A stretch of DNA of 64,000 nt from Marinobacter sediminum (GCF_023657445.1 NZ_JAGTWY010000001.1:124001-188000); one strand, 5' to 3'; positions 29,075 through 40,612 are shown, counted from the stretch's first letter. Numbers and translations: made by a program. Notes: generated by a model not told the origin, from the letters alone.

Positions 29075-30052
29075 ATGTCATCTGAAAATCGAATTACCGG
29101 CAGTTTCGTTGTACCGCCGGAACTAAGCGACCGGCGGCTGGATCAGGCTGCTGCAGAACTGATGCCCGAACACTCCCGTTCGCGACTGCAGTCCTGGATC
29201 AAGAGCGGGGCCCTGACCGTCAATGGCGAGGCACGCAAACCCCGGGACAAGGTAATGCTGGATGACCGGCTGAAGCTTGATGCCGAGCCCGAAGCTCAAG
29301 TCAGCTGGCAGGCCGAAGAGATTACGCTTGATGTCGTATATGAAGACGAGCACTTACTGATCATCAATAAACCTGCCGGCCTTGTCGTGCATCCGGCTGC
29401 AGGTCACGCCGATGGCACGCTGGTGAATGCGCTGCTGAATTATGCCCCGGAGGTCGAGAATCTTCCGCGGGCCGGGATTGTTCATCGGCTGGATAAGGAC
29501 ACCTCCGGGGTTATGGTTGTTGCCCGGAGCCTGATTGCGCACACGTCGCTGGTCGGACAATTGCAGACCCGAACAATGGGGCGGGAATACGAAGCGGTAG
29601 TTGTCGGCACAATGACCGGTGGCGCCACGATTGATGCACCTATCGGTCGACACCCGCGGGAGCGAAAAAAGATGGCCGTCGTTCCCACCGGCAAGCCTGC
29701 GGTCACGCATTACCGCCTGGTGGAGCGTTTTGCGGCCCATACCCACATTCGCTGCAAACTGGAGAGCGGTCGAACTCACCAGATTCGTGTGCACATGGCG
29801 TATGTCAAGCATCCGCTGATAGGAGACCCTCTTTACGGCGGTCGTCTGCGTTTGCCCAAAGGCACCACAGATGAATTGCGCGATGTGTTGGCCGCTTTCA
29901 ACCGCCAGGCGCTCCATGCACAAAAGCTGACTCTGGAACACCCGGAGACCGGTGAAATTTTGACCTGGGAAGTGCCATTGCCGGAGGATATGGAGCAACT
30001 GCTGGCGGCGCTCCGGAAACATGTGAAAGACCTGGAAAGCGATGAGTTCTAA
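29075..30052 (+). CDS. rluD: 23S rRNA pseudouridine synthase RluD
   Basis: 325 residues from ATG 29075 (E. coli RluD is 326); the longer frame from 29003 begins in the bamD-rluD promoter region. N-terminal S4 RNA-binding domain (about 18-80), then the catalytic domain with HRLDKDTSG and Asp140, and GRTHQIRVHM near the end. It makes the pseudouridines of 23S helix 69 (1911, 1915, 1917). Its 3' end overlaps pgeF by 11 bases. Confidence 0.95.
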   Translation: MSSENRITGSFVVPPELSDRRLDQAAAELMPEHSRSRLQSWIKSGALTVNGEARKPRDKVMLDDRLKLDAEPEAQVSWQAEEITLDVVYEDEHLLIINKPAGLVVHPAAGHADGTLVNALLNYAPEVENLPRAGIVHRLDKDTSGVMVVARSLIAHTSLVGQLQTRTMGREYEAVVVGTMTGGATIDAPIGRHPRERKKMAVVPTGKPAVTHYRLVERFAAHTHIRCKLESGRTHQIRVHMAYVKHPLIGDPLYGGRLRLPKGTTDELRDVLAAFNRQALHAQKLTLEHPETGEILTWEVPLPEDMEQLLAALRKHVKDLESDEF

Positions 30053-30794
30053 GTTGCCGTTAATCCAGCCTGAATGGCCGGCGCCAGCCAATGTTCGGGC
30101 AGCATGTACAACCCGTATGGGCGGCGTGAGTGAGCCGCCCTGGGACAGCCTGAATTTAGGCGGGCACGTCGACGATGTCCCTCAGCATGTGGGAGTTAAC
30201 CGGAAGCGGCTGGCGGACAGGCTTGCCCTTGATCCGGGATCTATTGGCTGGATGTCTCAGGTGCACGGAACCGGTGTTACTGAGCTGCCGGCAGAGGCGG
30301 TGCCCGTTGCCGATGCATCGGTGACTGATCGTCCCGGCGAAGTGTGCGCAATTCTGACTGCAGATTGTCTGCCCGTTCTGTTCTGCAACCGTGATGGAAC
30401 CCGTGTTGCAGCGGCTCACGCGGGCTGGCGGGGTTTGTGTGATGGCGTTCTTGAAGCGGTCGTCAGCCGTTTCGGAGCATCGGGCAGTGATGTCATGGCG
30501 TGGCTTGGCCCTGCTATCGGCCCCCGGCACTTTGAAGTGGGCCCTGAAGTTCGGGAGGCTTTTGTCGTTAAGAATGGCCGCGCTTCGGACGCGTTCTCTA
30601 CCGACGGTGCCCGCCGCCCGGGTCACTTCATGGCAGATATCTACCGGTTGGCTCGACAAAGGCTTGAGGCTGCTGGAGTTCATGAGATTTATGGAGGCAC
30701 GCTATGCACTGTCGCCGACCCAGGGCGTTTCTATTCCTACCGCCGCGATGGCCGGACTGGCCGGATGGCCAGCCTTATCTGGTTGGACGGTTAA
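30042..30794 (+). CDS. pgeF: Purine nucleoside phosphorylase/laccase-domain protein PgeF (YfiH)
   Basis: 250 residues. It has the YfiH family signature: TRMGGVSEPPWDSLNLG, a Cys in AILTADCLPVLF and the metal-binding HAGWRGL. YfiH proteins were called polyphenol oxidases; the family is now linked to peptidoglycan editing in E. coli (PgeF) and to purine nucleoside phosphorylase/deaminase activity. It overlaps rluD by 11 bases (translational coupling), the usual rluD-yfiH-clpB order. Confidence 0.92.
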   Translation: MSSKLPLIQPEWPAPANVRAACTTRMGGVSEPPWDSLNLGGHVDDVPQHVGVNRKRLADRLALDPGSIGWMSQVHGTGVTELPAEAVPVADASVTDRPGEVCAILTADCLPVLFCNRDGTRVAAAHAGWRGLCDGVLEAVVSRFGASGSDVMAWLGPAIGPRHFEVGPEVREAFVVKNGRASDAFSTDGARRPGHFMADIYRLARQRLEAAGVHEIYGGTLCTVADPGRFYSYRRDGRTGRMASLIWLDG

Positions 30795-30854
30795 TCCGTC
30801 CACTGCTCTAGGGATGATATCCGTCAATTTTCTGACAGTTTAGCTTTCTACCCG

Positions 30855-30882
30855 CTTGAAGTCCCACCAGTTGCCCCTACAT
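30855..30882 (+). promoter_or_regulatory. Heat-shock (sigma-32-type) promoter of clpB
   Basis: CTTGAA (30855-30860), a 13-base spacer and CCCCTACAT (30874-30882) closely match the RpoH consensus (CTTGAA ... CCCCATnT). It lies about 80 bases before the clpB start and is the only strong promoter-like sequence between pgeF and clpB. Confidence 0.7.
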
Positions 30883-30962
30883 TAAAGGTCAAAGCAAAGA
30901 GAATGCTGACGACCATTTAAAGACTACCGCAGCATTCGCGAACCGATTGGGGAACAGGACTT

Positions 30963-33539
30963 ATGAGAATCGACAAGCTGACCAGCCGGCTGCAGACCGC
31001 TCTTGCGGATGCCCAGTCAATTGCAGTTGGCAAGGATCACAACTTCATTGAGCCACTGCATTTGATGCAGGCACTTGTGGATCAGGATGGTAGCTCCATC
31101 AAGCCACTTCTGAAGCAGGCTGGTTCGGAGCCCGGGCGGTTGCGCCAGGCTGTTGCTCGTGAAATCGAGAACCTGCCGGAGGTGAAGGGCTCGGCCGGTG
31201 ACGTTTCCATGTCCAACGATATGGGGCGACTGTTCAATATCGCGGACAAGCTGGCTCAGAAGCGCAATGATCAGTTCGTTTCCAGTGAGTTGGTGTTGCT
31301 GGCTGCCCTGGAAGACCGTGGCACCCTTGGTCGTGTTTTGCGGGAGCAGGGCGTTGACAAAGCCGCTCTGGAGCAGGCCATCGACGAGGTTCGTGGTGGT
31401 GACTCTGTGGACGATGCCGGTGCCGAGGAAAACCGCCAGGCTCTCTCCAAATACACCATCGATCTGACGGAACGGGCCGAGGCTGGCAAGTTGGATCCGG
31501 TAATCGGTCGTGATGATGAGATTCGCCGTACCATCCAGGTTTTGCAGCGCCGGCGCAAGAACAACCCGGTGTTGATCGGCGAGCCTGGCGTCGGTAAAAC
31601 CGCCATTGTGGAAGGCCTTGCCCAGCGTATCGTGAACGGTGAAGTGCCCGAGGGCCTGAAAGACAAAAAAGTACTCTCGCTCGACATGGGATCTCTGATC
31701 GCCGGTGCCAAATTCCGGGGTGAGTTCGAGGAGCGCCTGAAAGCGGTCCTGAATGAGCTGTCCAAGCAGGAAGGTCAGATTATCCTGTTCATCGACGAGA
31801 TCCACACCATGGTAGGCGCCGGCAAGGCCGAAGGCTCCATGGATGCCGGCAACATGCTCAAGCCAGCGCTGGCCCGTGGGGAGCTGCACTGTGTCGGTGC
31901 CACCACGCTGAATGAATACCGTGAGAATATCGAGAAGGATGCCGCACTGGAGCGTCGTTTTCAGAAGGTTCTGGTGAGCGAGCCCAGTGAGGAAGACACC
32001 ATTGCCATCCTTCGTGGACTTAAAGAGCGGTATGAAGTGCACCACGGTGTAGAGGTCACCGACGGTGCCATTATTGCTGCGGCGAAGCTGTCTCACCGGT
32101 ACATCACGGATCGTCAGTTGCCGGACAAGGCTATTGATCTGGTCGATGAAGCTGCCAGCCAGATTCGCATGGAAATGGATTCCAAGCCCGAAGCATTGGA
32201 TCGTCTTGAGCGTCGGCTGATCCAGCTAAAGATCGAACGCGAGGCCCTGAAGAAGGAGACCGATGCGGCTTCCAAAAAACGCCTCCAGGAACTCTCCGAT
32301 GTGATTGTCGGGGTTGAGCGTGAATACGCGGACCTTGAGGAAGTGTGGAATACGGAAAAAGCGGCGCTTCACGGTTCCCAAAAGATCAAGAGTCAGCTGG
32401 AGCAGGCTCGCATCGATCTGGAAAATGCGCGTCGCGCCGGGGATCTTGGCAAGATGTCTGAGCTTCAGTACGGCCAGATCCCGGAACTGGAGCGCCAGTT
32501 GGATATGGCGAGTCAGGCAGAAATGATGGAGATGAAGTTGCTCCGCAACAGAGTAACTGACGAGGAAATCGCCGAAATCGTCTCCAAATGGACAGGCATT
32601 CCAGTCTCCAAAATGCTCGAAGGTGAACGGGATAAGCTAATGCGCATGGAAGAGGCGCTCCACGCCCGCGTGATAGGTCAGGATGAGGCAGTCGAGGCGG
32701 TGTCCAACGCGGTGCGCCGTTCCCGTGCAGGTCTGTCCGACCCTCATCGGCCGAACGGTTCCTTCCTGTTCCTTGGCCCGACCGGTGTTGGTAAGACTGA
32801 GCTATGCAAGACATTGGCGTCCTTCCTGTTTGATACCGAGGAAGCCATGGTCCGTATCGATATGTCCGAGTTTATGGAGAAGCACTCGGTTGCGCGGCTG
32901 ATTGGTGCTCCTCCCGGCTATGTCGGTTATGAGGAGGGTGGCTACCTGACCGAAGCGGTTCGTCGTCGTCCATACTCTGTATTGCTTCTGGACGAGGTAG
33001 AGAAAGCGCACCCTGATGTTTTCAACATCCTCCTGCAGGTGCTTGATGATGGTCGGCTGACCGATGGTCAGGGTCGGACCGTGGACTTCCGCAACACCGT
33101 GATCGTAATGACCTCAAACCTCGGGTCGGACATTATCCAGCAGAAAGCGGGCGAGGAGAATTACGAAGCCATGAAGAGCGCGGTATTGGAGGTGGTAGGT
33201 ACGCATTTCCGCCCGGAGTTCATCAACCGGGTTGATGAAGTGGTCGTATTTCATCCGCTGGCCGAGAGTCAGATTCTGGGCATTGCCCGGGTTCAGATCG
33301 AATCCCTGAGCAAGCGCCTCAAAGATCAGGACATGAAGCTGGAGTTGGATGAACCTGCCATGGAGCTAATGGCGGAAGTCGGGTACGACCCGGTCTACGG
33401 TGCACGTCCTCTGAAACGGGCAATCCAGCGGATGATCGAGAATCCGCTGGCACAGCGGCTCTTGCAGGGCGAGTTTGTGTCCGGGGATACCATTCATGGC
33501 ACTGTGAAGGATCACAAACTGGTATTTGCAAAAGCCTGA
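30963..33539 (+). CDS. clpB: ATP-dependent disaggregase ClpB
   Basis: 858 residues, the full length of ClpB. Clp-N domain (1-150), first AAA+ module with Walker A GEPGVGKT at about 206, a long coiled-coil middle domain (about 410-525, [19 protein letters not shown]) that sets ClpB apart from ClpA/ClpC, second AAA+ module with GPTGVGKTE at about 605, and the C-terminal D2-small domain. There is no ClpP-binding loop, as expected. With DnaK it rescues aggregated proteins after heat stress. The sigma-32-type promoter upstream fits. Confidence 0.97.
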   Translation: MRIDKLTSRLQTALADAQSIAVGKDHNFIEPLHLMQALVDQDGSSIKPLLKQAGSEPGRLRQAVAREIENLPEVKGSAGDVSMSNDMGRLFNIADKLAQKRNDQFVSSELVLLAALEDRGTLGRVLREQGVDKAALEQAIDEVRGGDSVDDAGAEENRQALSKYTIDLTERAEAGKLDPVIGRDDEIRRTIQVLQRRRKNNPVLIGEPGVGKTAIVEGLAQRIVNGEVPEGLKDKKVLSLDMGSLIAGAKFRGEFEERLKAVLNELSKQEGQIILFIDEIHTMVGAGKAEGSMDAGNMLKPALARGELHCVGATTLNEYRENIEKDAALERRFQKVLVSEPSEEDTIAILRGLKERYEVHHGVEVTDGAIIAAAKLSHRYITDRQLPDKAIDLVDEAASQIRMEMDSKPEALDRLERRLIQLKIEREALKKETDAASKKRLQELSDVIVGVEREYADLEEVWNTEKAALHGSQKIKSQLEQARIDLENARRAGDLGKMSELQYGQIPELERQLDMASQAEMMEMKLLRNRVTDEEIAEIVSKWTGIPVSKMLEGERDKLMRMEEALHARVIGQDEAVEAVSNAVRRSRAGLSDPHRPNGSFLFLGPTGVGKTELCKTLASFLFDTEEAMVRIDMSEFMEKHSVARLIGAPPGYVGYEEGGYLTEAVRRRPYSVLLLDEVEKAHPDVFNILLQVLDDGRLTDGQGRTVDFRNTVIVMTSNLGSDIIQQKAGEENYEAMKSAVLEVVGTHFRPEFINRVDEVVVFHPLAESQILGIARVQIESLSKRLKDQDMKLELDEPAMELMAEVGYDPVYGARPLKRAIQRMIENPLAQRLLQGEFVSGDTIHGTVKDHKLVFAKA

Positions 33540-33548
33540 CAGGTCAGC

Positions 33549-33576
33549 GGGGTCAGACCATCGGAGGTCTGGCCCC
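33549..33576. repeat. GC-rich hairpin between clpB and the DUF4124 gene
   Basis: GGGGTCAGACC and GGTCTGGCCCC form an 11-base stem with one G-T pair, between convergent genes. Neither side has a T-tract, so any termination would be inefficient or factor-assisted. Confidence 0.5.
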
Positions 33577-33595
33577 GTATTCACTCCCGCCCGAT

Positions 33596-34081
33596 TTACT
33601 GCTGCGCCTGGTCTTTTTCCGGTCCGCAGTTTTCAGTGGCAATTTCTTCAAACTTCCGGCGCTGCTCGGAAATTTCTTCCGGTGACAGGTATCGCTGCTC
33701 ACCGTTTTCTTCCACACGGATGCGAGCCTTGCTGTCGATGACCTCCAGGTTGGAGCGCGCTGTGGCGCAATTGGCTTCGCGCTGTTTGCGGCGAGCTTCT
33801 TGCTGGGCAGTTTCGCGCTGTCTTACTGTTTCATCTTCTTGCTGTTGTTGAACGTCATCCATACGTTCCTGTGGGCTCTGACGGTTTGAGGCAGACTGCG
33901 ACGATGTGCCAGAGCGCACGTTCAGTTTCTCCGATTTTTTACCGGTAGGCTGCCGATCTCCGAAGTGAGTCACACCATTCTTGTCTGTCCACTTATAGAC
34001 AGAGGCGCTCATCGCAACACCTGGTACAACGGCCAGTAACAAGGTCAGCGTCAGGATTTTTTTGTTCATGGGTCTACTCAT
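33596..34081 (-). CDS. Exported DUF4124-domain protein
   Basis: 161 residues from ATG 34081; ATG 34069 (MNKKILTLTLLL) is an equally good start. Signal peptide ending MSA, then the DUF4124 core ASVYKWTDKNGVTHFGDRQP just after cleavage. A long glutamine/glutamate/arginine-rich helix (about 70-105, probable coiled coil) and a C-terminal segment with two cysteines follow. DUF4124 proteins are common in gammaproteobacterial envelopes; function unknown. No operon partner. Confidence 0.85.
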   Translation of the reverse strand: MSRPMNKKILTLTLLLAVVPGVAMSASVYKWTDKNGVTHFGDRQPTGKKSEKLNVRSGTSSQSASNRQSPQERMDDVQQQQEDETVRQRETAQQEARRKQREANCATARSNLEVIDSKARIRVEENGEQRYLSPEEISEQRRKFEEIATENCGPEKDQAQQ

Positions 34082-34589
34082 CGTATGTTCACTGCTCCCG
34101 GGGCAGGTAAAAACCTGGGTAGCCGGGCCCGTCTTTATTCAAGCTACAAGGGTATCATGCCATTCATGCAGCGGTTTTTCTTCTGTCTGGTTCAAATCTC
34201 TGATCCGTAATCGATCCAAGTATGGCAGACCTTTGGCGATATTGGTGCTTTTAAGCTGCGCAGCCTATTGACAGGGAGTTTCGCGCTGTCAGAATTACCA
34301 GTCGCCTGAAGACTGGGGGTCAATACGGCAGGCAATCCCGAGCGAGTATCCCCCGTTAACCACCACACTGAACGCATCGCGCCGTCGTCGCGGGATGGTT
34401 GTTGCTTATGAGCAACCCGTTGATTGGCCGTTCTCCGCAACCCTCAGGAGGGCGGCTGGCCAGGAGACAACCTCTTACAAGGTGTGGAGGAGGAGCCGGT
34501 TCCGCTTTCACAAGAAGCAGGGAAACCGTGAATCCAGGCAACCGGGGCGTGGCCCCGGCTCATTCATTCGTAGAAGAGGGTAGAAAATC
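34082..34589 (+). promoter_or_regulatory. Long upstream region and leader of the ilvIHC operon
   Basis: 508 bases without a convincing gene. A promoter-like pair, TTGACA (34268-34273) and CAGAAT (34290-34295) with a 16-base spacer, would give a leader of about 290 bases. It holds several GC-rich pairings, the clearest being CCGGGGC (34542-34548) with GCCCCGG (34552-34558) about 30 bases before the start codon. A 62-codon frame starts at ATG 34395 and another from 34399 in the next frame; neither is rich in Ile, Val or Leu, so a classic attenuation peptide is not evident. Leader-based control of ilvI is likely but unproven. Confidence 0.45.
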
Positions 34590-36308
34590 GTGGAGTTATT
34601 GTCTGGCGCCGATATGCTGATCCGGTCCCTTAAAGATGAGGGTATCGAGTACATATACGGCTATCCGGGTGGTGCAGCCCTTCATATTTATGATGCGCTG
34701 TTCAGGCAGGATGCAGTTAAACATATTCTGGTAAGGCACGAGCAGGCTGCGGTCCATATGGCCGACGGCTACGCCCGGGCATCCGGAAAACCGGGTACTG
34801 TCCTGGTGACCTCAGGTCCTGGAGCCACCAATACCATTACCGGCATTGCCACCGCCTTTATGGACTCCATTCCCATGGTGGTTCTGTGCGGCCAGGTTGC
34901 GTCAACCCTCATTGGTGAGGACGCCTTCCAGGAAACGGATATGATGGGCGTGTCCCGCCCAGTGGTAAAACACAACTTCAGCGTTCGTCACCCCGAAGAA
35001 ATTCCGGAAATTATCCGTAAGGCCTATCATATCGCCGCCACCGGTCGCCCCGGTCCTGTCGTTGTCGATATCCCGAAGGATATGACAACGCCGAACGAGC
35101 GGTATGAGTATTCCTATCCGAAGAAGGTGAAGCTGCGCTCCTACAACCCCGCGATCCGTGGCCATGCCGGCCAGATCAAGAAGGCAGTAGATATGATGCT
35201 GGCGGCACGCCGTCCGATTATCTATGCCGGTGGTGGTGTCATTCTGGGCAAGGCCTCCGATCAGTTGACTGAACTGGTTCGCACCCTGGGTTACCCGATC
35301 ACCAATACCCTGATGGGTATCGGCTGTTATCCGGCCAGTGATAAACAGCACTTGGGCTGGCTGGGCATGCATGGCACCTATGAAGCCAATATGGCCATGC
35401 ACCATTCGGATCTGATTCTCTGTGTGGGGGCCCGTTTTGACGACCGTGTCACCAACGCCACCGAGAAGTTCTGTCCCGGCGCCCGCATTATTCATATCGA
35501 TATCGATCCGGCGTCCATATCCAAGACCATTGATGCGGACGTGCCCATCGTAGGGCCCGTTGATGCGGTGTTGAAGGAAATGCTCTCGCTGGTGAAAGAA
35601 AGTAAAGAAAAACCGGACGCGGACGCACTGGGTGCCTGGTGGAAGCAGATCGACGAATGGCGCGCTTTCCATGGCATGCGCTACGAAACCAGCGACGATG
35701 TTATCAAGCCCCAGGAAGTCATCGAAATGCTCTGCAGGCTCACCAAGGGTGAAGCCTTCGTGGCGTCCGATGTCGGTCAGCACCAGATGTTCGCTGCTCA
35801 GTACTACAAGTTCGACAAGCCCAACCGTTGGATCAACTCTGGCGGCCTGGGCACCATGGGCTTTGGTTTGCCTGCGGCCATGGGTGTAAAGCTGACGCAC
35901 CCGGACGACGAAGTGCTCTGCATCACCGGCGAAGGCAGTATCCAGATGAACATCCAGGAACTGTCCACCTGCAAACAGTACAACCTGCCGGTCAAGATCA
36001 TTAACCTGAACAACCAGGCCCTGGGCATGGTGAAGCAGTGGCAGGATATGAATTATGAGTCCCGCCATGCTGAGTCCTACATGGGGTCTCTGCCGGACTT
36101 CGTCAAGCTGGCGGAGGCATATGGTCATAAGGGTGTTTTGATCGACAAGAAGGCCGATCTGGAAACCAAACTGAAAGAAGTATTGGCCATGAAGGACGAG
36201 CTGGTATTTGTGGATATCTACGTGGACCGGTTTGAGCACGTCTATCCTATGCAGGTTGCCCGTGGTTCCATGAAGGACATGTGGCTCAGCAAGACGGAGA
36301 GGGTGTGA
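34590..36308 (+). CDS. ilvI: Acetolactate synthase large subunit
   Basis: 572 residues starting at GTG 34590, with GAGGG about ten bases upstream; the start [10 protein letters not shown] matches pseudomonad IlvI as I recall it. Thiamine diphosphate enzyme: catalytic Glu51 ([16 protein letters not shown]), FAD-binding middle domain, and the ThDP/Mg motif [14 protein letters not shown] ending in NN. It joins two pyruvates, or pyruvate and 2-ketobutyrate, in the first common step of valine, leucine and isoleucine synthesis. First gene of ilvI-ilvH-ilvC. The large-subunit isozyme name (ilvB or ilvI) is a convention here. Confidence 0.96.
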   Translation: MELLSGADMLIRSLKDEGIEYIYGYPGGAALHIYDALFRQDAVKHILVRHEQAAVHMADGYARASGKPGTVLVTSGPGATNTITGIATAFMDSIPMVVLCGQVASTLIGEDAFQETDMMGVSRPVVKHNFSVRHPEEIPEIIRKAYHIAATGRPGPVVVDIPKDMTTPNERYEYSYPKKVKLRSYNPAIRGHAGQIKKAVDMMLAARRPIIYAGGGVILGKASDQLTELVRTLGYPITNTLMGIGCYPASDKQHLGWLGMHGTYEANMAMHHSDLILCVGARFDDRVTNATEKFCPGARIIHIDIDPASISKTIDADVPIVGPVDAVLKEMLSLVKESKEKPDADALGAWWKQIDEWRAFHGMRYETSDDVIKPQEVIEMLCRLTKGEAFVASDVGQHQMFAAQYYKFDKPNRWINSGGLGTMGFGLPAAMGVKLTHPDDEVLCITGEGSIQMNIQELSTCKQYNLPVKIINLNNQALGMVKQWQDMNYESRHAESYMGSLPDFVKLAEAYGHKGVLIDKKADLETKLKEVLAMKDELVFVDIYVDRFEHVYPMQVARGSMKDMWLSKTERV

Positions 36309-36310
36309 TC

Positions 36311-36802
36311 ATGCGTCGAATCATTTCTGTTTTGCTTGAAAACGAACCGGGCGCGCTGTCGCGGGTAGTGGGTCTGTTCTCCCAGCGTAACTACAATATC
36401 GAAAGCCTTACTGTTGCGCCGACAGAGGACGAGACCCTGTCGCGTCTTACGGTTACAACCACGGGTTCGGACAAGGTTATCGAGCAGATTACCAAACAGC
36501 TGAACAAACTGATTGAAGTGGTGAAGCTGGTGGATCTGACGGAAGGCTCTCACATCGAGCGCGAGCTGATGCTGGTGAAGCTGAAGGCCACCGGTTCACA
36601 ACGCGCCGAGATCAAGCGTACGGTTGATATTTTCCGCGGTCAGATCGTGGATGTGACCAGCTCGGTCTATACCGTTCAGCTGGCGGGTGACAGTGAAAAG
36701 CTGGATGGCTTTATTCAGGCTGTTGGCACCTCAGGCGTGCTGGAAGTGGTGCGCACCGGTGTATCCGGTATTGCCCGGGGCGAGAAGGTGCTCAGCCTTT
36801 AA
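36311..36802 (+). CDS. ilvH: Acetolactate synthase small (regulatory) subunit
   Basis: 163 residues from ATG 36311, two bases after the ilvI stop. N-terminal ACT domain (MRRIISVLLENEPGALSRVVGLFSQRNYNIESL) and the C-terminal ALS_ss_C domain (about 80-160). It binds valine and confers feedback inhibition on the large subunit. Length and ACT sequence match IlvH. The longer frame from 36281 overlaps ilvI and is not used. Confidence 0.96.
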   Translation: MRRIISVLLENEPGALSRVVGLFSQRNYNIESLTVAPTEDETLSRLTVTTTGSDKVIEQITKQLNKLIEVVKLVDLTEGSHIERELMLVKLKATGSQRAEIKRTVDIFRGQIVDVTSSVYTVQLAGDSEKLDGFIQAVGTSGVLEVVRTGVSGIARGEKVLSL

Positions 36803-36854
36803 TAATTTTAAACAGAGTTTGGACATTATGGCCCTGCGGGGGCATCACAAATAA

Positions 36855-37883
<1,029 letters not shown>

Positions 37884-37904
37884 GCGGGATTCCGCCTGGT
37901 TTTG

Positions 37905-37935
37905 AAAAACGCGGCCCGGGTGGCCGCGTTTTTCG
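37905..37935 (+). terminator. Terminator after ilvC
   Basis: AAAAACGCGGCC pairs with GGCCGCGTTTTT around a five-base loop (CGGGT). Confidence 0.9.
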
Positions 37936-37972
37936 TATATACTCCGCCCAAATGCTTTCCGGAGTAATGGGA

Positions 37973-38824
37973 ATGACTGACGAAAGAAAATCTGCCGACA
38001 TTGACGCACAGAGTGCTTCATCGGAACAAACTGAAAAACATGCCTCGGAATACGAAGTCGAACCGGGCGAAGTGGTCGAGGAAGAGCTGGTTGAGGGGGC
38101 CCCGGTGCGTCGCAAGGGCATCTATCTGCTCCCCAATGCACTCACCACCGCATCTTTGTTCTCTGGCTTCTATGCGATCGTTTCGGCTGCTAATGGCATG
38201 TTTGATAACGCCGCTATCGCCATTTTTGTGTCCATGATTCTTGATGGGCTTGATGGCCGGGTCGCCAGAATGACCAATACCCAGAGCAAGTTTGGTGAGG
38301 AGTATGATTCCCTCGCCGATATGGTTGCCTTTGGTGTAGCTCCTGGCCTGGTGGCATTTTTCTGGTCGCTGAACGGCCTTGGAAAGGCTGGTTGGGCCAT
38401 CACCTTTATCTATGTTGCCGGGGCTGCCTTGCGGCTGGCCCGCTTCAATACCCAGATAGGCTCAGTCGACAAGAAGTATTTTGTCGGCTTGCCCAGTCCG
38501 GCCGCCGCGGCCTGTGTGGCTGGCCTGGTGTGGTGTTTCCATCAGTTCGAGCCGGCGTCCTGGCTGACATTGCTAACCATCGTGGTTGTTGGTGGCACCG
38601 GTGTGATGATGGTGAGCAATATCCTCTATCGCAGTTTCAAGGATCTCGATATGCGGGGGAGGGTGCCTTTTGCTGCGATATTGCTGGTGGTGTTGACCTT
38701 CGTAGTGATCGCGCTAGACCCGGCTACCGTACTCTTTTCCGGATTCCTGATCTATGCGTTGTCCGGTCCTCTCCGTGCGCTATTTAGAAAAAAGCCCCGT
38801 CGTAGCCCGGGCACTTCTGAATAG
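37973..38824 (+). CDS. pssA: CDP-diacylglycerol-serine O-phosphatidyltransferase (membrane type)
   Basis: 283 residues from ATG 37973, eight bases after GGAG; starts at 37952 and 37967 are possible. A cytoplasmic acidic N-terminal extension of about 45 residues precedes an integral membrane CDP-alcohol phosphatidyltransferase domain of 7-8 segments, with the full motif D94-G95...A98-R99...G108...D112...D116 (DGLDGRVARMTNTQSKFGEEYDSLAD in part). It makes phosphatidylserine, the precursor of phosphatidylethanolamine. It is the Bacillus/Pseudomonas membrane type, not the E. coli PLD-type enzyme. ilvC-pssA adjacency is common in pseudomonads. Confidence 0.93.
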   Translation: MTDERKSADIDAQSASSEQTEKHASEYEVEPGEVVEEELVEGAPVRRKGIYLLPNALTTASLFSGFYAIVSAANGMFDNAAIAIFVSMILDGLDGRVARMTNTQSKFGEEYDSLADMVAFGVAPGLVAFFWSLNGLGKAGWAITFIYVAGAALRLARFNTQIGSVDKKYFVGLPSPAAAACVAGLVWCFHQFEPASWLTLLTIVVVGGTGVMMVSNILYRSFKDLDMRGRVPFAAILLVVLTFVVIALDPATVLFSGFLIYALSGPLRALFRKKPRRSPGTSE

Positions 38825-38925
38825 GTGAATCAGACCCGGGCCCTTGTGGCTCGGGAATTTTACACGGAACCTCCGGTCAACGACCCTATTGCCAGATACT
38901 TTGATGGCTTGAACGGAGAGTTCCG

Positions 38926-39900
38926 ATGTTTATCAAAAAACGTCCTTCCTGGGCGCTCCCCTATTCCCAGGTCACACCTGAACGTATCTTCCTAAACCGC
39001 CGGCGCTTCATGTCCGGAGCTGTCGCGGGTGCGGCCGGTCTTGTAATGCCTGGCCTGTTATCTGCTGCCCCACTGCCAGTTCAGGGCGAGTCGCTGAACT
39101 TTTCCAGAACGCCGCGCTTGTCGACTGACGAAGAGAAAACGCCGTACGAAGACGTCATTCGCTACAACAACTTCTATGAGTTTGGTACAGGAAAGGGCGA
39201 TCCTGCGAAGTATGCCGATGAGATGTCCGTCGACCCCTGGTCAATTACCGTAGAGGGCGAGTGCGGCAAGCCGGGCACCTATGCTCTTGAGGACGTGCTG
39301 AAGCCGCATGATTACGAAGAGCGGATATACCGTTTACGGTGTGTCGAGGCATGGTCGATGGTGATCCCTTGGGTCGGGGTCTCACTGTCTGACGTTTTGA
39401 AGCGCTTTGAGCCCGGTTCCCGGGCGAAGTATGTTTACTTCGAAACCCTTCACGACCCGGAGCAGATGCGGGCGCAGCGGTCGCTGTTCAGTACCATTGA
39501 CTGGCCGTATCAGGAAGGGCTGCGTATGGATGAGGCGATGAATGAGTTGGCTTTCCTGGCGGTTGGCCTCTACGGAAAAACCCTTCCAGAACAAAACGGG
39601 GCGCCTATCCGGTTGGTCGTTCCCTGGAAATATGGCTTCAAGAGTATCAAGTCGATCGTGAAAATCCGGTTTCAGGAAGAGCGACCCAAGACCACCTGGG
39701 AAATGATTGCCCCTCAGGAATATGGGTTTTACGCCAATGTTAATCCGGAAGTAGATCACCCCCGGTGGAGTCAGAAGCGAGAGCGTCGCTTGCCTTCCGG
39801 TCTCCTCTCGCCCAACTGGATCGAAACGGAAAAGTTTAATGGCTATGGCGAGCAGGTTGCGAGCCTCTATAAGGGGATGGATCTGCGGAAATTCTATTGA
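38926..39900 (+). CDS. msrP: Periplasmic methionine sulfoxide reductase catalytic subunit MsrP
   Basis: 324 residues. Tat signal with NRRRFM (24-29) followed by a hydrophobic stretch ([18 protein letters not shown]). The molybdopterin domain carries the Mo ligand Cys139 ([15 protein letters not shown]). With MsrQ it repairs oxidised methionines in periplasmic proteins. Its stop overlaps the msrQ start by one base. Confidence 0.96.
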   Translation: MFIKKRPSWALPYSQVTPERIFLNRRRFMSGAVAGAAGLVMPGLLSAAPLPVQGESLNFSRTPRLSTDEEKTPYEDVIRYNNFYEFGTGKGDPAKYADEMSVDPWSITVEGECGKPGTYALEDVLKPHDYEERIYRLRCVEAWSMVIPWVGVSLSDVLKRFEPGSRAKYVYFETLHDPEQMRAQRSLFSTIDWPYQEGLRMDEAMNELAFLAVGLYGKTLPEQNGAPIRLVVPWKYGFKSIKSIVKIRFQEERPKTTWEMIAPQEYGFYANVNPEVDHPRWSQKRERRLPSGLLSPNWIETEKFNGYGEQVASLYKGMDLRKFY

Positions 39901-40523
39901 TGCCTGGATTTGATTGGCGCCGGAGCCCCCGCTTTTTCCTGGTTTTCCGTCTTATAGCTGTGGTGGTGGCCTCGTTGCCGTTCGGGCTGTTGAGTTGGCG
40001 CTTGTTTGCCGGTGAGCTGGGGCCAGACCCTGGGCAGGCGATAACTGAGTCTCTGGGGCTTGCCGCCTTCCAGTTATTGCTGGCGACTTTGTGTATGACG
40101 CCATTAAAGCGCTGGACGAATTGGGGTGGCTGGCTCCGCATTCGAAGAATGCTGGGTCTGTTTGCCTTCTCGTATGCGGCTATCCATATATTGGCCTTTC
40201 TGCAGTTCATTGTTGGATGGTTTGATCTGTGGGCAACCTTCACCAAGCGTCCCTACATTATCGCCGGTGCTGTAGCATTCCTTTGCCTTATTCCCCTGGC
40301 GGCTACATCTACCAAAGGTATGATGCGAAGACTCGGGCCAGGCTGGAAGCGGTTACACCGACTGACCTATCTGGCGGTGGTTGTGGCATGGGTTCATTTT
40401 ATCTGGCAGGCCAGAAGCGACATCGGGGAAATGGTTGCCTATGCCGTGGTCGTTGTGTGCTTGCTGGCACTTCGCAGTTATTGGTCGGGGTGGAAGAGTC
40501 TTATGCCTCTGAAAAGGGGATAG
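39900..40523 (+). CDS. msrQ: Membrane heme-binding subunit MsrQ
   Basis: 207 residues from ATG 39900. Six transmembrane helices of the ferric reductase-like family with candidate heme histidines in FSYAAIHILAF, RLHRLTYL and VAWVHFIW. It passes electrons from the quinone pool to MsrP. It is coupled to msrP (TGATG). No terminator is seen before the rRNA promoters. Confidence 0.94.
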   Translation: MPGFDWRRSPRFFLVFRLIAVVVASLPFGLLSWRLFAGELGPDPGQAITESLGLAAFQLLLATLCMTPLKRWTNWGGWLRIRRMLGLFAFSYAAIHILAFLQFIVGWFDLWATFTKRPYIIAGAVAFLCLIPLAATSTKGMMRRLGPGWKRLHRLTYLAVVVAWVHFIWQARSDIGEMVAYAVVVVCLLALRSYWSGWKSLMPLKRG

Positions 40524-40612
40524 GTATGGTTGCTTCTTGACCAGGTGCAGCGCTTCGCGAGTGATTTCGTAGGTGGAAACCGCTACTTTTGGCAATTAGT
40601 TTGAAAACCGCG

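Noticed and set aside
31017..32096. 359-codon open frame on the minus strand
   Set aside because: Antisense to clpB, with no recognisable domain. Shadow of codon bias.
34395..34620. Two short frames upstream of ilvI as attenuation leader peptide or small protein
   Set aside because: Not enriched in branched-chain residues, no good ribosome binding site, and one runs into the ilvI start. Left as part of the leader.
34902..36239. 445-codon open frame on the minus strand
   Set aside because: Antisense to ilvI; no domain, no ribosome binding site.
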